NCBI GenBank assembly: GCA_964019055.1
Contig: OZ025215.1
Span: forward strand, 203,501-267,500
DNA length: 64,000 bases
Source: Anthopleura xanthogrammica
Taxonomy: Eukaryota > Cnidaria > Anthozoa > Actiniaria > Actiniidae
Direction: 5' to 3'
The position numbers were made by a program, and so were the translations under genes. The notes under the pieces were generated by a model. It did not search any database. It was not told where the DNA came from and saw only the letters and a list, made by a program, of their open reading frames with translations. This document shows positions 28,645-45,587 of this stretch, piece by piece; the stretch's first letter is position 1; every line of letters starts with the position of its first letter.

Positions 28645-31536
28645 ATGGATTCTAGGACTGTATTCGTAACGGCGGTCATAGCACTGTGTTTAGCTGTAGC
28701 TTTGGTCTATTCATTTCCCGACAAATCGTTGAAAACAAGAGAGAAATACCAAGGTTGGTTGTTTTATTATTTCCGGCCATTTCAATTCGTATCTTCTAGG
28801 CTAAAGTATTAGACATATATAGTTTTATAAACTGTGTTATTTCGGGATATTTTGGAAGGAAAATTATATGGAATTTGGAGCTTTAAAAAATGTCTTTTGT
28901 TCTTCTTTTCACTCGCTCACTTTTCAACAAACTTTACGCAAATCCCTGCATTTTCAAAAATCTTTTTCAATTCTTGAAATTGAAACATTATTCGTCACCA
29001 AAATACTTCATAAATGAAAAATACACATCTTTTACTTTAAAATCTTATTCATGCCTTTCAAATAATTGCATTTTTTTGAAATAGAAATTTCGAAAAAACT
29101 TACGTACAAGCAAATTTACACCCCTCACGTTCTTTGCATATATAATGAGCCTATGTAACCTAGCTTTTCTGGTGGGCCATTGTCTCTAACATGAAAGAAA
29201 AACTTTGCAATATTAATTGACGAATTTCTTTGTACGTTATAAAAGTTTGTTTATGTTTGGCAAATCATATTTTTCTTGGTAAATGCGACGTGGAAGAATA
29301 AGAAAGTAATTCTCTCTTAAACAATTTGAATAGAATATTTCGAATGGGACATTAAGTTTTACAACTGAATTAACTTTTTAGAAATAAGAAACAACAGCAT
29401 TCCATAAGTTCTAAACTTGATTTTGCAATATCATAATTTTTACATATTAAAAAGTCTACCAAAGAAATGACAAACTTTAGTTTTAATTTTCATCAATTTA
29501 GGGACTAAAACAGTTGGGACTAAAGAAAGCTAGTCAAACTTTCTCTGTCGATGTAAACTTGACTACCTCACAGTAGAAAACTTTTTGAAACTATTACATC
29601 TACCGTCCGGTTCTTAATAGATCTTCAAAGATATTTTAATCATATAATTTGGTTAAATACTTGCGTTAAACGAGATACTTTTTACAAAAGAAAGTACAAA
29701 TTATCCAGGTTATGTGGTAGAGATCATGATGTTGTAGAGATCTGTTTGTAAGCACAAGATGAACATAGTCATAAATCAAACCAACCGTCTATCAAACAAA
29801 ACCGCGTTGGTCATCGACTCAAAATAAAGTTTAATGGACGGTTAATAGAGGTGAAGTGGTCGCCTTTGAGAGGTGGTCACTTAAAGAAGCTAAGTTCGAC
29901 GATAATTCCATATAAGGCTACTTAAGTTCGGGAGTTTCGACGAAAGTTTTGGTCTTCAACGAGGAATCGCATGTGGAATAACGTAACGGAGCTGGAAGAT
30001 CGACCGTAGGTAATTATGGAAAAATTTCTTCTTTTTTCAAACTAAATTGAAAACACTTCAACATTAATTGGATTAAGAAGTATGTCAAATTTAAACTATT
30101 TGTTCATTTTTATGAATTCTCGTTGAATTACTGAGCCTTGAGTCATTGCAGGAGCAAAATGATCTTGAAAGTTCTAGTACATGTTTTATTGCTTAATATG
30201 CAGTGTATAGTGTCTACTAACCCAACAATTAATTTGCATCTAACACTTTTCTAATTAATTTCTTTTCTAATCAACCAAAAGTTCTATGTTTTTTTCCAAT
30301 TGTTGTTATAAGAAATAAAACTAGGTTAAGATAACCTTTGTTATTAAAAGCGTTTCATGAGTCGATTATTATTTTTACCCTCAGGCAGGCATTTCTGTGT
30401 CTGTTCCTTGTGATTTTAGCACTAAAAGATTAAATTAAAACGTTTTAAATATTTTAATATAAATTTAATATATTAATAATAAAAAAAACTAAAAACAACT
30501 TTCATAAAATTATGAATTTTGTTCATGTATTTTTAATTTACTTAAAAGATAATAAAAAGGCCACAATATAGGGATGGGTAATATAGGAGAGGCCGGGGTA
30601 AAAGCTATAAAATACACATAATTATAAACTAATATTAAAAAGACATTATATGCAAACACTTCATGAAGCCAGTTTGATCAGCCTGGGTATGAAAACGAGG
30701 GACAGCTGAATTTTTATGTTTGAATGCAAATTACGAGATCAAAGGTGAAATTCAGTACTCGTTTTGATGCAAGATGGCGTACGTGAGATATGTAACTTGG
30801 CAATGAAAAATGCTAGTTTTAGAGCAAACTATTTGATTGTTAAATGTACATTCTATTATTTGATTGTTGTGAAATTTTATTCAAAGTGTTGTCTCCATAA
30901 CTCCTCCATAACGTTTTTCCAAAAACAATGTCAATTCGCTTGTAAAAATACCTAACGTTGATATTCTGTGAGATTCTGTGATATTATTTTGTTATTTTGC
31001 CTCTAAATTACGCAGTCTTACCATGGCAAATGAGGGGTTCAAAATCAAATGACGGTATATTGCATCATTGTTATCAATATTTCATAGTTATCTATCAAAA
31101 CGAATTGTTAATAAGTTTTTATTTTATTTCAGCTTTGTTAAAGAGAAGTGCTAATCCATGTCCACCCGGTTGTCCAGGCTCTTGTGCGCCTGCTTGTACA
31201 GCGGTCTGTTGTGCACCTCCACCACCCCCACCGCTACCACCACTACCACCTCCACTTCCCCCACCACCCCCTCCCCCACCAGGACCACCTGGACCAGACG
31301 GACCAATGGGAATGCCTGGACCTCAAGGACCCGATGGACCTAAGGGACCACCAGGACCACCCGGACTTCCAGGACCACCGGGTATACCCGGGTACCCAGG
31401 ATCCCCAGCTGGACCTCCTGGACGAGATGGCCCTATGGGACCTCCGGGGCCGTCAGGGAACCAAGGACCTCCAGGAGACATGGGTTCTATGGGACCAGGT
31501 GGTTTATTCGGTGGTGTAGGACAGCATTTGGGATAA
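28645..31536 (+). CDS. Minicollagen, N-terminal CRD, no C-terminal CRD
   Basis: Exon 28645-28753 encodes a signal peptide ([18 protein letters not shown]) and propeptide. It joins in phase 1 to exon 31133-31536, giving 170 residues. After the dibasic site LLKR comes the minicollagen cysteine-rich domain C-x3-C-x3-C-x3-C-x3-CC ([18 protein letters not shown]), a Pro/Leu run of about 25 residues, and about 25 Gly-X-Y triplets with a single break (GSPA) after triplet 13. Minicollagens trimerise and are disulfide-linked through their cysteine domains into the nematocyst capsule wall. The classic form has a second polyproline and cysteine-rich domain at the C-terminus. Here the frame ends in [11 protein letters not shown] and a stop, so either this is a one-CRD variant or a further exon is spliced in. 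Introns are GT-AG (donor CAAG|GTTGGT is weak). Family identity is very secure; the 3' structure is less so. Confidence 0.87.
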
Positions 31537-32588
31537 ACAAGGGAACTTATCGTGAAGGTGGTGTGAGAGACTTGGGACAGTATCAAGATGGTACAAGTGA
31601 AGTCAAGGAATCAATGTGTATATAAGCTTTGAATTACAAAATCCATCGGTTGATCATGAGGATTTTAACTTAAATCAAAGGCGACACAACTTTCAGTATT
31701 TTTTCATACAAATATAGACAAATGTCTCAGATTTCTGAATGAATCTTGTAGAATATAAAATAGCAACTACAATCAATAATATATACTATAATCACAGAGA
31801 TATTTATTAGACCAGAGATCAAATATTTAGCTCATTTTCATAGTGAGAATTCACACAAAACAAAATTTTCTAAGTTTTGATGAGAATTCTAAAGTAGGGA
31901 AAAAAGTGTACTCGTTTTGCATTAGATTCTATATCGAAAAATTGTTTTTTTTTCTCTTTTACTAGAATTGAATGTAACGCAACTGTTATTCAGTAACGTG
32001 TGAAGATATTTTTAATAAATATTCCTTTATGAAAAATTATAAAATTGTGTGTATTTTCTCTTGACAAAACTAACTGCAAGAACTGCAAGGCGGAAAACAA
32101 GATGGCTCCGAGTGAAAATCGATTTGCATTGCCGGAAACGCGTGTGCTGAGCATAATAAAAATGGCGGGAAAATGGTGGACTTGTATCAAAGCGCAGCAG
32201 ATTTTCAAAATTTGCATAAAAATAGCAAAATAATTTAACAAAACTATTAATACAACGATTCCGTGTATTTGTGATATCCTGATGATCGAATTGATATTTT
32301 GAAATATACTTGTTGCTAACTATTTAAAAAAAGTCTTTAGGACGAACTTTTTAGGAGGAATATCGTTTGATTTCAGAAAAAAAAGCGCACAAAACCTAGC
32401 CTGCGTACAGCTCGACTTTAACCACAGTTACGTTCCGGAAGCACGCAGGCTAACAAAACCATGTATACTAGCATTTTTAAGTATGTGATATTTAAATAAT
32501 ATCACATACTTTAAATATCTTTAGACGGCAGAAAAAGCGGTACGGATATAAAATATAAATGATTTTTTGTTTGTTTTGTTTATCACAG
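31537..32588. other. Between the two collagen exons
   Basis: I looked for a second signal-peptide exon that could serve the next collagen exon and found none. A palindrome (TAGCCTGCGT ... ACGCAGGCTA) spans about 32397-32454. The segment 32097-32170 contains short NAAGATGGC/AATGGCGGG motifs of the MITE-like type. Confidence 0.45.
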
Positions 32589-32914
32589 AGAGGGAAGCAA
32601 GATATGTTCCCGTAGGTGAACCATCCATGTCTAACTCCTACGCCAATCTACCCTACGATCCCCGACAGCCTCCAGGCCCACCGGGACCAGATGGACCTCC
32701 AGGACTACCCGGCCCACAAGGACCAAAGGGACCTCCAGGACCTCCAGGAGCAGCGGGAAACATAGGCGCTTACGGATGGAAAGGATACCCAGGAAATCCC
32801 GCGGGACCACCGGGGGCTCCAGGACCTCCAGGACCCCCTGGACCTCAAGGACATAAGGGCCCTCAGGGAGTGCAGGGTACCACCGGTGGTGCGGGGGGAG
32901 CCGGCAGACGATAA
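32589..32914 (+). CDS. Second minicollagen-like Gly-X-Y exon
   Basis: The acceptor TTTATCACAG opens an exon in phase 1 that encodes [12 protein letters not shown], a short linker, and about 25 Gly-X-Y triplets ending GGAGGAGRR and TAA. It has no cysteine-rich domain and no polyproline run. The Gly-X-Y break (GNPA) comes after triplet 13, following GYP, exactly as in the exon at 31133, so the two exons share ancestry. No ATG or signal peptide lies nearby. Phase 1 fits the signal-peptide exon 28645-28753, which would give a 144-residue secreted collagen as an alternative last exon. Splicing from within the first collagen exon is also possible. It is probably not a free-standing gene. Confidence 0.65.
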
Positions 32915-33079
32915 TTGTGCGTTTGCTAACAACTCTTAATCATTTTTGATAAACTTTTAAAGTTTGAGCTCAGACAAAATTTACAATTTTCTAGTAATCT
33001 GGTTTTTAAGTGAAAGAATGTTAATTTTGTTAATTTTGGCGCCTTTTTTTAAAGTTTTGTAATGTCGTTTACTTTGCTC

Positions 33080-33085
33080 AATAAA
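33080..33085 (+). terminator. Poly(A) signal of the collagen locus
   Basis: AATAAA (context GCTCAATAAAGTTTTC) lies 166 bases after the stop of the second collagen exon. It is the best poly(A) signal downstream on this strand before the next gene, which is on the opposite strand. Confidence 0.55.
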
Positions 33086-33689
33086 GTTTTCTTAAAACAG
33101 ACCAAGGACACCTTCGATTAAACCCTGAAACAACCTCTGGGTTGATCTAGGTTTGAACTTTGTTTAGCTTTTAGGTTTTACGGAGGAAGGAAAACAGAGA
33201 CTCTCGAATCAAGGGGGGATGTATTAAGGACTGTACTAAGGACTGATTCGAATAGCCGAAGATCACAAAAAAAGCAATATGCAAACCATCGATGTCAAAC
33301 CAAATACCACAAACATACTGTAATATTCAAACGATTTATTAATAATTATTAGCATATTATAAAACTATTTGTAAGTTTTCATGAAAATTCAATCACTCCA
33401 AAAAACCCTTTTTATATTATTACATTCTCAACTCTGTTATAAAAACATTTTAAACACTGCATGCAAGACCACTTTCTTTACTTTGCTTAAAGGAACCGTT
33501 CATTATTTATCGGAGGTAGGGTGCAATTAGTATGCCCAGTTGTTTCCGGTCGACCCAAACATTCTGAAGAGTTCTGAAGGTCTAGAGAACAAAATGTTGT
33601 TGTCAAACAACAGCGAGAAATTTTAACGTTTGAAAATTATTTCTAACACAATACAACTGATCGAACAGAGAAAAACGCAAATAGAATAA

Positions 33690-34185
33690 CGATGATGGTA
33701 GTGGTAGTAAAAGAGATTATAATGGTGATGATGATGATGATGATAATGGGGATGATGATGGTGATGATAATGATGAGGATGATGATGGTGGTGGTGATGA
33801 TGGTGATGATGATGGTGATGATAATGATGATGATGGGACGGAAAAATGATAGTGATGATGATAATGGGGATGATGATGGTGATGATAATGATGAGAATGA
33901 TGATGATGATGGTGGTGATGATGATGGTGGTGATGATGGTGATGATAATGATGAGGATGATGATGATGATGATGGTGATGATGATGGTGGTGATGAGAAT
34001 GATGATGATGATGGTGGTGATGATGATGGTGATGATGATGGTGATGATAATGATGAGAATGATGATGATGATGATGATGGTGATGATGATGGTGGTGATG
34101 ATGGTGATGATAATGATGAGGATGATGATGATGGTGGTGATGATGATGATGATGATGGTGGTGCTGATGATAGCGGTGAAGGTGT
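33690..34185. repeat. (GAT/GGT)n microsatellite
   Basis: An interrupted trinucleotide array of GAT, GGT, AAT and GAG units, about 500 bases long, immediately downstream of the sulfite oxidase stop. The long poly-Asp, poly-Met and poly-His frames across it are artefacts. Confidence 0.95.
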
Positions 34186-34287
34186 TTACGCTTCATATAT
34201 ATCACAAACATTCCTAATCCTTTTTACAATTTTTTTTACCTTCTCAGACCTAGCCTCGCTTTGATGATAGCTAAATAACTGACGTAT

Positions 34288-36978
34288 TCATTCATCGACA
34301 ACAGGAACACTAATACGATGCCAGGCATTAGATAACACGCCACGCAGGTTCCAGATCGGTGCCACAGTATCTGGTTGTACATTATACGAACTATCTACAG
34401 CCTTACATACAATATCTAACTTATCAACCCCTTGAGGTATGGGAAGGGTTGCCTCCCACAGAGACCATGCCCAGGCACGCCCATAAGGCTGCTTGTTGCC
34501 ATCAAGGGTCGCAGTGGTCCAGTTCTTTCCTCCATCGAGGGATAAGTCGACCCGGACAATATCACGCCCTCCTCCGCTCCATGCATAACCTTTGACTGTA
34601 ATTTCTTCTTCATCGCGCGAGACCTGGGCACCTGGCGTTGGGTGACAAATCCCTGACGTCACAGGCTGTTCCTGAATGGCTGGTGATGTTCCAAAATCTA
34701 CACAATCCCAGTCTACGGACGGACAGAACCCCTTGTAGTCATTTTGCTGCCAGTGACTCGAACTCTCGTTTTTACTTGCTTCCACTTTAGCCAACCACTT
34801 GACGTTTCTGGCTCCAACGATACCTGGGATGACTGCCCGTACAGGGAACCCATGATCTAATGGAATATCCTTGCCATTCATCTCGTAAGCTAGCAAGACA
34901 TCACCTTGGGAGGAAACAGCCTTTTGTACGGGGATCGAGGAACCATATGTAGTACCAGTGATATCTTTATCATAGCCTTCAAATACGATATGTTGTATTC
35001 CATACTTCTCCACGTGTTCCTGATCAAACCCTGCGTCCTTTAGCACATCCTTCAGTAGCGCACCACTCCATTCTGCCGTAGAGATCGCACCTTGACTCCA
35101 GTTTAACCCTTTGACCTGCTTTATTTGGTTCATCTCACTTCGTCTATTGCCAGCACATTGCATTGTAGCAGTAATTGTATGCTTTTTAAACTTGGTCTTC
35201 AAGTCATTCAACGAAAAAGTCACCTTTTTCATGTTCTCACCTGATAACTCTAGCTTGTAATCTTTCTCGTTTAAATGTGGCACGGGAAGATGATTACGCA
35301 CAAAGAATATGTCAGAAGGGGTTATGTAGCTCTCCCCGAGTAGCTCCAGCGGGGGTTCAGCATTGAATGGTTTTGCAGAGTTCACCTTGAGTGCTGGATG
35401 GCGCTCTGGTTCATCTTTGAATGGATCATTAACATCAACTACCTTTACCTTGTCTTCTGGAGCAAGGCTTCCTATGCGATACTCCTCCAGCATCTCCCTG
35501 ACTTCTTGCTTCTTATGCACAGGGTACATGGACCAGAAGGGTTCTAAGTCTTTACCTGCGGCTAATATGATCTTGCTAGACCCTCCTGGGTGGTTGTCGA
35601 TGAACTCTGTGATGTCATAGACTGCCCCATCATATGCGATCCAGATCCCAGTCTTACGGTTGTCATGTTCAGAAACTTCTTGGCGCGAGATGAAGCCAGT
35701 TTCCTTGATATTGCTTTTTGATTCTTTGGCTTGTTTGGCATGAAACCCCTGAAAAAACACCATGAAATTAAGTCATTTTGCAATTGGTGGTGTAGCAGTC
35801 TGCAAGCCATGACTTAGATCAGACCAGAGGTTGTTTCAGGGTTTGATCTGTGAGTTAGCCATGCCCTGACTTAGATCAGCCCAGAGGTTGTTTCAGGGTT
35901 CAATCTGTGAGTTAGCCATGCCCTGACTTTTCATCTCAATTGGGCTTCCCGTGGTGCCAAGTAACATTGAGGGATGCTTCCAAGAGGTCAGCATCAAGTG
36001 CAACATGTGAAGCCTAAGCCTTTGAGAAAATCTATGAACCTCCTGATAATCCATCTTGGGAAAGGCCTTTTATCTTGGTAAAAACTTCAGTTTCACATTT
36101 AACACTTGTGCAGAAGCGACGATGGAAAGATATGTAATCCCCACACCACCCACCCCCCCCCCCCCAGCAGCTGTTAACCTTACATTTTGTTTCCTATATA
36201 TCAGAGCAGCGCCACACAATGCACCAGTGCATATACCAAGGATAACGTAAACCTGACTATTTTCTTGATTGGCAGTAGAGGTTCCACTGACAGATCTTTT
36301 GGGGATTTTTGTTGAGGTTACTTTTTGAAATGAAGTAGACCTATAAAAAAGTGAATAAGTTAAGTATGAATCATATTTAATCAATTCAAAAAAGTTTTCA
36401 TTGAATAGCCTCAAGCCTATGTGACTGAACCGAATGGTACTATGGGTAGAAATTACTGAAATATTTGACTGCATATATGATTAGATATGCCCAGGGTTTA
36501 TAGTATGAACTTTTACTGACGACTGAAGTCTTTTAATGCCTTGACATTTTCTAAACTAGGAATTTCTTTAGAGTCATAATGACCTTTGTTTTCCTTTTGC
36601 AAAACCTGAAGACATACATTTAATGGGTTATTGTTCACCATTATTGAGAGAACAATTAATTCTAGGTAAATATTTAACTGCTTCAGTGATTGCTACCCAT
36701 ACTTCTTTTGGGTCAAGTTGCATAGGCATATTTACAAGGTGGCATATATTTTGTCCCCTAAAACAGTCCCACAATGCACTGTGATGCCAACTCAACCCCA
36801 GTTTTTCCCTCAACCTCGAATAGCTAATGATGATGAATGGAAGTAAGGCAAATAGTAATATGATGATGATACATAAGTTAAAGCAGTATAAGAAAAGGCA
36901 AGATTATTAAGCAATTTACCTCCTGAATCCAAAGCCGCCTGTCCTGAGAATACCTCTAGCTGCTTGTCTAAACATCAT
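34288..36978 (-). CDS. SUOX: Sulfite oxidase, mitochondrial
   Basis: Exons 36920-36978, 36184-36340 and 34288-35748 join in frame to 558 residues (human about 545). The enzyme oxidises sulfite to sulfate in the mitochondrial intermembrane space and passes electrons to cytochrome c. Exon 1 encodes an Arg-rich mitochondrial presequence (MMFRQAARGILRTGGFGFR), and exon 2 a hydrophobic sorting segment (about residues 50-68). A cytochrome b5 domain follows at about 92-168, with heme ligands H125 (HPGG) and H150. The molybdopterin domain has the Mo-ligand C270 (QCAGNRR) and further conserved blocks (NHLPVP, EMNG, DHGFPVR, GARNVKWL). The C-terminal dimerisation domain ends with the family-typical WNLRGVLSNAWHR. 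Motifs are intact, so it should be active. A 90-base tandem repeat and an intron poly-C run lie upstream of exon 3. Confidence 0.96.
35810..35935. repeat. Tandem pair in SUOX intron, dispersed elsewhere
   Basis: Two copies of a unit with GACTTAGATCAG, CCAGAGGTTGTTTCAGGGTT and CTGTGAGTTAGCCATGCCCT follow each other. Fragments recur at 33120-33160 (CCTGAAACAACCTCTGGGTT, inverted), 51050-51075 and 52280-52325, so this is a dispersed family. Confidence 0.7.
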
Positions 36979-37059
36979 CTACAAAACTATAAATGTTTTA
37001 TATTAATTCAGGTAGCAAGAACCCTCAACATCACTGTCATGCATAATCGTCATCATCCA

Positions 37060-37240
37060 TCAGCATAATCATTATCATCCCATATCACAACCATCATTGA
37101 TCACCACCATCATCATCATCATAACCACCACCGTCACCATCATCATGACCATCATGACAATCATGACCATGACCATCATCATCATCACCATCATCACTAT
37201 CATCACCATGACCACCATCATCATCATCATAGGCCAGCCT
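37060..37240. repeat. ATC/ACC microsatellite between SUOX and SLC30A7
   Basis: An interrupted ATC/ACC/ATG array in the roughly 1.5-kb divergent interval between the SUOX and SLC30A7 start codons. A short GTATT run follows at 37423-37443. No gene is seen in the rest of the interval. Confidence 0.85.
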
Positions 37241-38461
37241 CGGCTTGGGGCCGTTGTTTCTTGATCGTCCGGGCGAATTCGAGAAAGGTCTATTATTATT
37301 TTATTGTATACATTTTTGATATGAATTGTAAATTTTTATTATAGTTTAATTATAGTTTAGGTGGACTACCTGTAAACTAGCGTTTTAGCTAAGAGTAAGT
37401 TCCACGTTAAATAAAGTATTGTATTGTATTGTATCGTATTGTATGCCCACCGAAACAACATCAACATTATCAACAGTATAAACAGAACAAAAACCATAAG
37501 AAAGAGATGATTCAACATTGCATGTGGATCGAAGCACAACAAGACCTTTACTTCCATGAGCTTATAATGTTTGTATCACTTAACTTTACAATAACCTTTT
37601 GTATTTGGTTCGAAATAACCTCTAGTATTTGTACATTAAATCTGCAAAAACTGTACATATTAGTACGTAGATTTTTGCTACAAAATACGAATTTTCTGGA
37701 ATGAATTCACGTTTAAGCTTACGAAGATTTGTTTTGATGTTGAATTTGAAGCCAATTTGTTTTATTTTCAACCAGATAAAACTAGAAAAAGATAATATAG
37801 CTTGTCTTATTAGTATTTTGAATAATCTTACCTTGATTTACTAAATTAAGGAAGGAAAATAAAACGGTGATCAGACAAACGTTAACGAGCTGTTGTACGA
37901 TGAAGCAGTCGAATGGCTTCTGTAGCTGGTTAGACTTGTATGACCAGTTATCAATACACAGGGAACCCATCCATAGTTTTTCTACTCTGCCGAGTTTCGT
38001 TCTTTCTTTCTCTTTTTTTACGTAAGACTACGTAAGATGAAATGGAATTAAGCTTGCTTTCCAACTTAGTGTTTCTAAAATAGTTTTACTCGCTTTTTTA
38101 GTTTTAGCATTTAAAGGAAAGATCTATCGTGCCTCGACACAGGAAGCCCAAATGAAGTGAAAAGAAAGAAAGAAAGGAAATCTTAAAGTAAAAACCAAAA
38201 TTAATAGTTTAAAATGATGTCCTTCAGGTTAAAATTCAAAATGTTTCTCTAAAATTAAGTAGTTGTTATTTAAGAGTCTTTAGAGAGGAGTGCTAATTAA
38301 CTTCCGGTACCCATGATAACTTGCGCGCTTACCGGAAGTTGCTGTCTAGGCTGCCACGTATTTTGTAAAATAGAAGCCGGTGTAGTTTGACTTTGAAGAT
38401 CATGTTAAATTAAAACGATAAATTACCCTAAAACAGGGCTTTATTTTACTCTATAGACACC

Positions 38462-43106
<4,645 letters not shown>

Positions 43107-45120
43107 ACCCAACCATAGCAAAACCCTAACATGGATGGCTTGTCTTAAAATCAAACGTCATGTTTGGTGACATAAAATGAAGCAAGTAAAAGACTCTGGG
43201 TATCCAAGAAAAGCAAGCACAGATCTAAACGTGCAATAAGGTTGTTTTGATGGTGCCAATTCTTGCATGTAACTGTAAAGAGCATGAGAAACTTGGTCAA
43301 ACTGGCCTGCGACTCCAAAACCACGACTTATTTCATTTTCAAGTCAATTTTTTGGAAACTCTGTGCAACCATAATGTCTGCTTCGAACCTCATGGATCTA
43401 ATATAATTTTTAGAAGACTTTTACGAGAACGTCGTTCTCTTCTTCAGGTTATGGGAGTATAATCAAGGGAGGTGTTTAATTCAGTTTAGCTAGATCAAAT
43501 CTTTTAATAATTATTTTCTATCAAGATGATTTTATAACATCAGCAAATGTGTTCTTTATATTAATATAATAAATTATTAACTTTGGAGGAGAAGTTAGGG
43601 ACCGGTCATACCTTGGTCGGAGAGGTGGGGTAAGGTCACTAGGGTGGGTCAAGAAAAATGGACAACTGGAAAAGTGAAGCAATCTTTTTTCCCTTGTAGT
43701 ATCTTTTCCTTGTAGTATCAGCCCCTTATAAGGTTACTTTGCAGACATTCCAGCCAATTCCTCTTGTTCAAAGTCAACCAATCATAATATAGAATGAAAA
43801 CAAAGCATTCCAGGTTGAGCCAATCAGAAGCAAGCAACAACGAGGCCAAGATGAAAAGAGCGGTTTTCATGAGTAGGAAAGGATACCGCATGTAACTACG
43901 CGTCGTAATTGGGCGATTCACATGACAATGAAAAGCCATTTTAGTGTTATGGCATGATGGGCAAGATAACTTAGATGGTACCAACATTCCATGGAAATGA
44001 AACACCGTGATTGGCTGAATGCCCACTCTCTCCTGATTGGCTACAGTTTTCACTCTTCACTGTGATTGGTTAACTTCGTAAGCGTGGTCCAGATCTATAG
44101 TGTCTGTACAATAGAAAAGAAATGTCTGGTTTTATACCTAGAACAGGGGTTGGACAGACAGACAGCTTTCGGAGGATGACTATGGGAATCAGAGATGTCA
44201 TAAAATGCAACTTAGATAAAAATATATTGAAACTATGAATTATTCTGAAAACAGAGTGTATATAAAGATAGAAATGTGTATTAAAATGTTTAAGCCTGTT
44301 ATTTTATGTTTATAATGCTTAATTTTAATTTATCAATCTCGTTCCCATAGCCTGTGTTTCTCTTGTTGAGCACCGAGGAACGAGCATCTCGGTACTGACC
44401 AAGAAAACGCAGGCTCTGGTACGAGATTGTTAGTTTATTTGACTATCCACTATTGCGCATGTGCAGTGAATGGTTAGGTGAAAAGCATCATGGGACTGAA
44501 TGAAGTTCCACATTTCGTAAAATGGAGAGTTCTTATTTAGCGCATTTCACATTGTCTCAATGCGCTTTACGATTGTGACCAGTGGAGGACTTCATAAGAT
44601 GACCACTAACCATGTTACTGGTATCGAAGACGGTTTCGCATTTTCCCCAACCTTTGATGGGAATTCTTTAATTGTTTTTTGAACGTTTAAATTTCTAGGA
44701 ATTTTGCTATATTAAAATTTTTCAAAGAGACCTCTGTACCTTACCATGTTTTCCCTTGAGTATCATTTCTTTGTTTTATAGCTACACATAAGCAAGCAAC
44801 ACATTAATCAAACAAAGAATCTTATTCTCAAGTGAATGACACGTTGGCAGTTGAAATGAAAATTGCCCCGGTTAATGCTTTTGAACTGTCATGCGTTAGT
44901 TTGTTCCTTTAAGTAGAATAGTCCATGCTTGACCCCTCTGAATGGATGTGCAATACGACAGAGGAATAATAATAGTTCATTGTCAAAATCATTGTCATCA
45001 TCATCACCAACCATCATCACCAACCATCATTATCATAACCATCATTAGATACAATCATCATCATCATTATCATCACCAACCATCATCATCACCAACCATC
45101 ATCATTATTATAACCATCAT
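43107..45120. other. Downstream of SLC30A7; repeats only
   Basis: A plausible poly(A) signal AATAAA for SLC30A7 is at 43568-43573. At 44334-44432 there is a foldback with arms CTCGTTCCCATAGCCTGTG and CAGGCTCTGGTACGAG. A degenerate family A MITE fragment (AAGAATCTTATTCTCAAG) lies near 44815-44870. An ATC array covers 44990-45120. I see no gene. Confidence 0.5.
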
Positions 45121-45307
45121 TAGAAAAAACCTACTAATGGTCTATCACCAATCGAGCCCTGTGATTGGCTGAGCTACTAGGGGTCTATTAGTGATAGACC
45201 TCTAGTAGCGAAAAGCGCCGGTTTTGAAAACCAAAAAAAAAATATTTAAAGCAAAATCCAAAACTTTTTGCATCCTTTTATTGGACCGATTAGTAGGTTT
45301 TTACTAA
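45121..45307. mobile_element. MITE with 22-bp inverted ends
   Basis: The left end is AGAAAAAACCTACTAATGGTC, and the right end GACCGATTAGTAGGTTTTTA is its near-perfect inverted match. It has no coding sequence and sits inside an ATC microsatellite. A second internal pair (GGTCTATCAC ... GTGATAGACC) increases hairpin potential. Confidence 0.6.
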
Positions 45308-45308
45308 A

Positions 45309-45412
45309 ACAATTAGACCTCTCGCCCTCATGGCCTACGAGTCAATAGCCCATTCGGCCTTCGGCCTCATGGGCTATTGACTCGTAGACCATTCGGACTC
45401 GAGGACTAATTG
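45309..45412. repeat. 104-bp near-perfect palindrome
   Basis: The arms run from ACAATTAGACCTCTCG to its inverted CGAGGACTAATTGT. The inner arms GAGTCAATAGCCCA and TGGGCTATTGACTC are perfect, around a CGGCCTTCGGCC centre. It lies immediately next to the MITE at 45121-45307, within the same ATC array: TTAGATACAATCATCATC occurs on both sides (about 45046 and 45416). Confidence 0.8.
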
Positions 45413-45587
45413 TTAATTAGATACAATCATCATCATCACCACCGATCATCATCATCATCATCACCACTGCCATCATCATCATCCTTATCAACATCATAAT
45501 AAACCATCAGCATCAACATCATCAAAATCTCATATGACCAAATGTTATCATGTAGTAATCATCATCATGATGCTTGTAGATAACCAA

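Noticed and set aside
33692..34264. Poly-Asp, poly-Met and poly-His frames
   Set aside because: GAT microsatellite downstream of sulfite oxidase.
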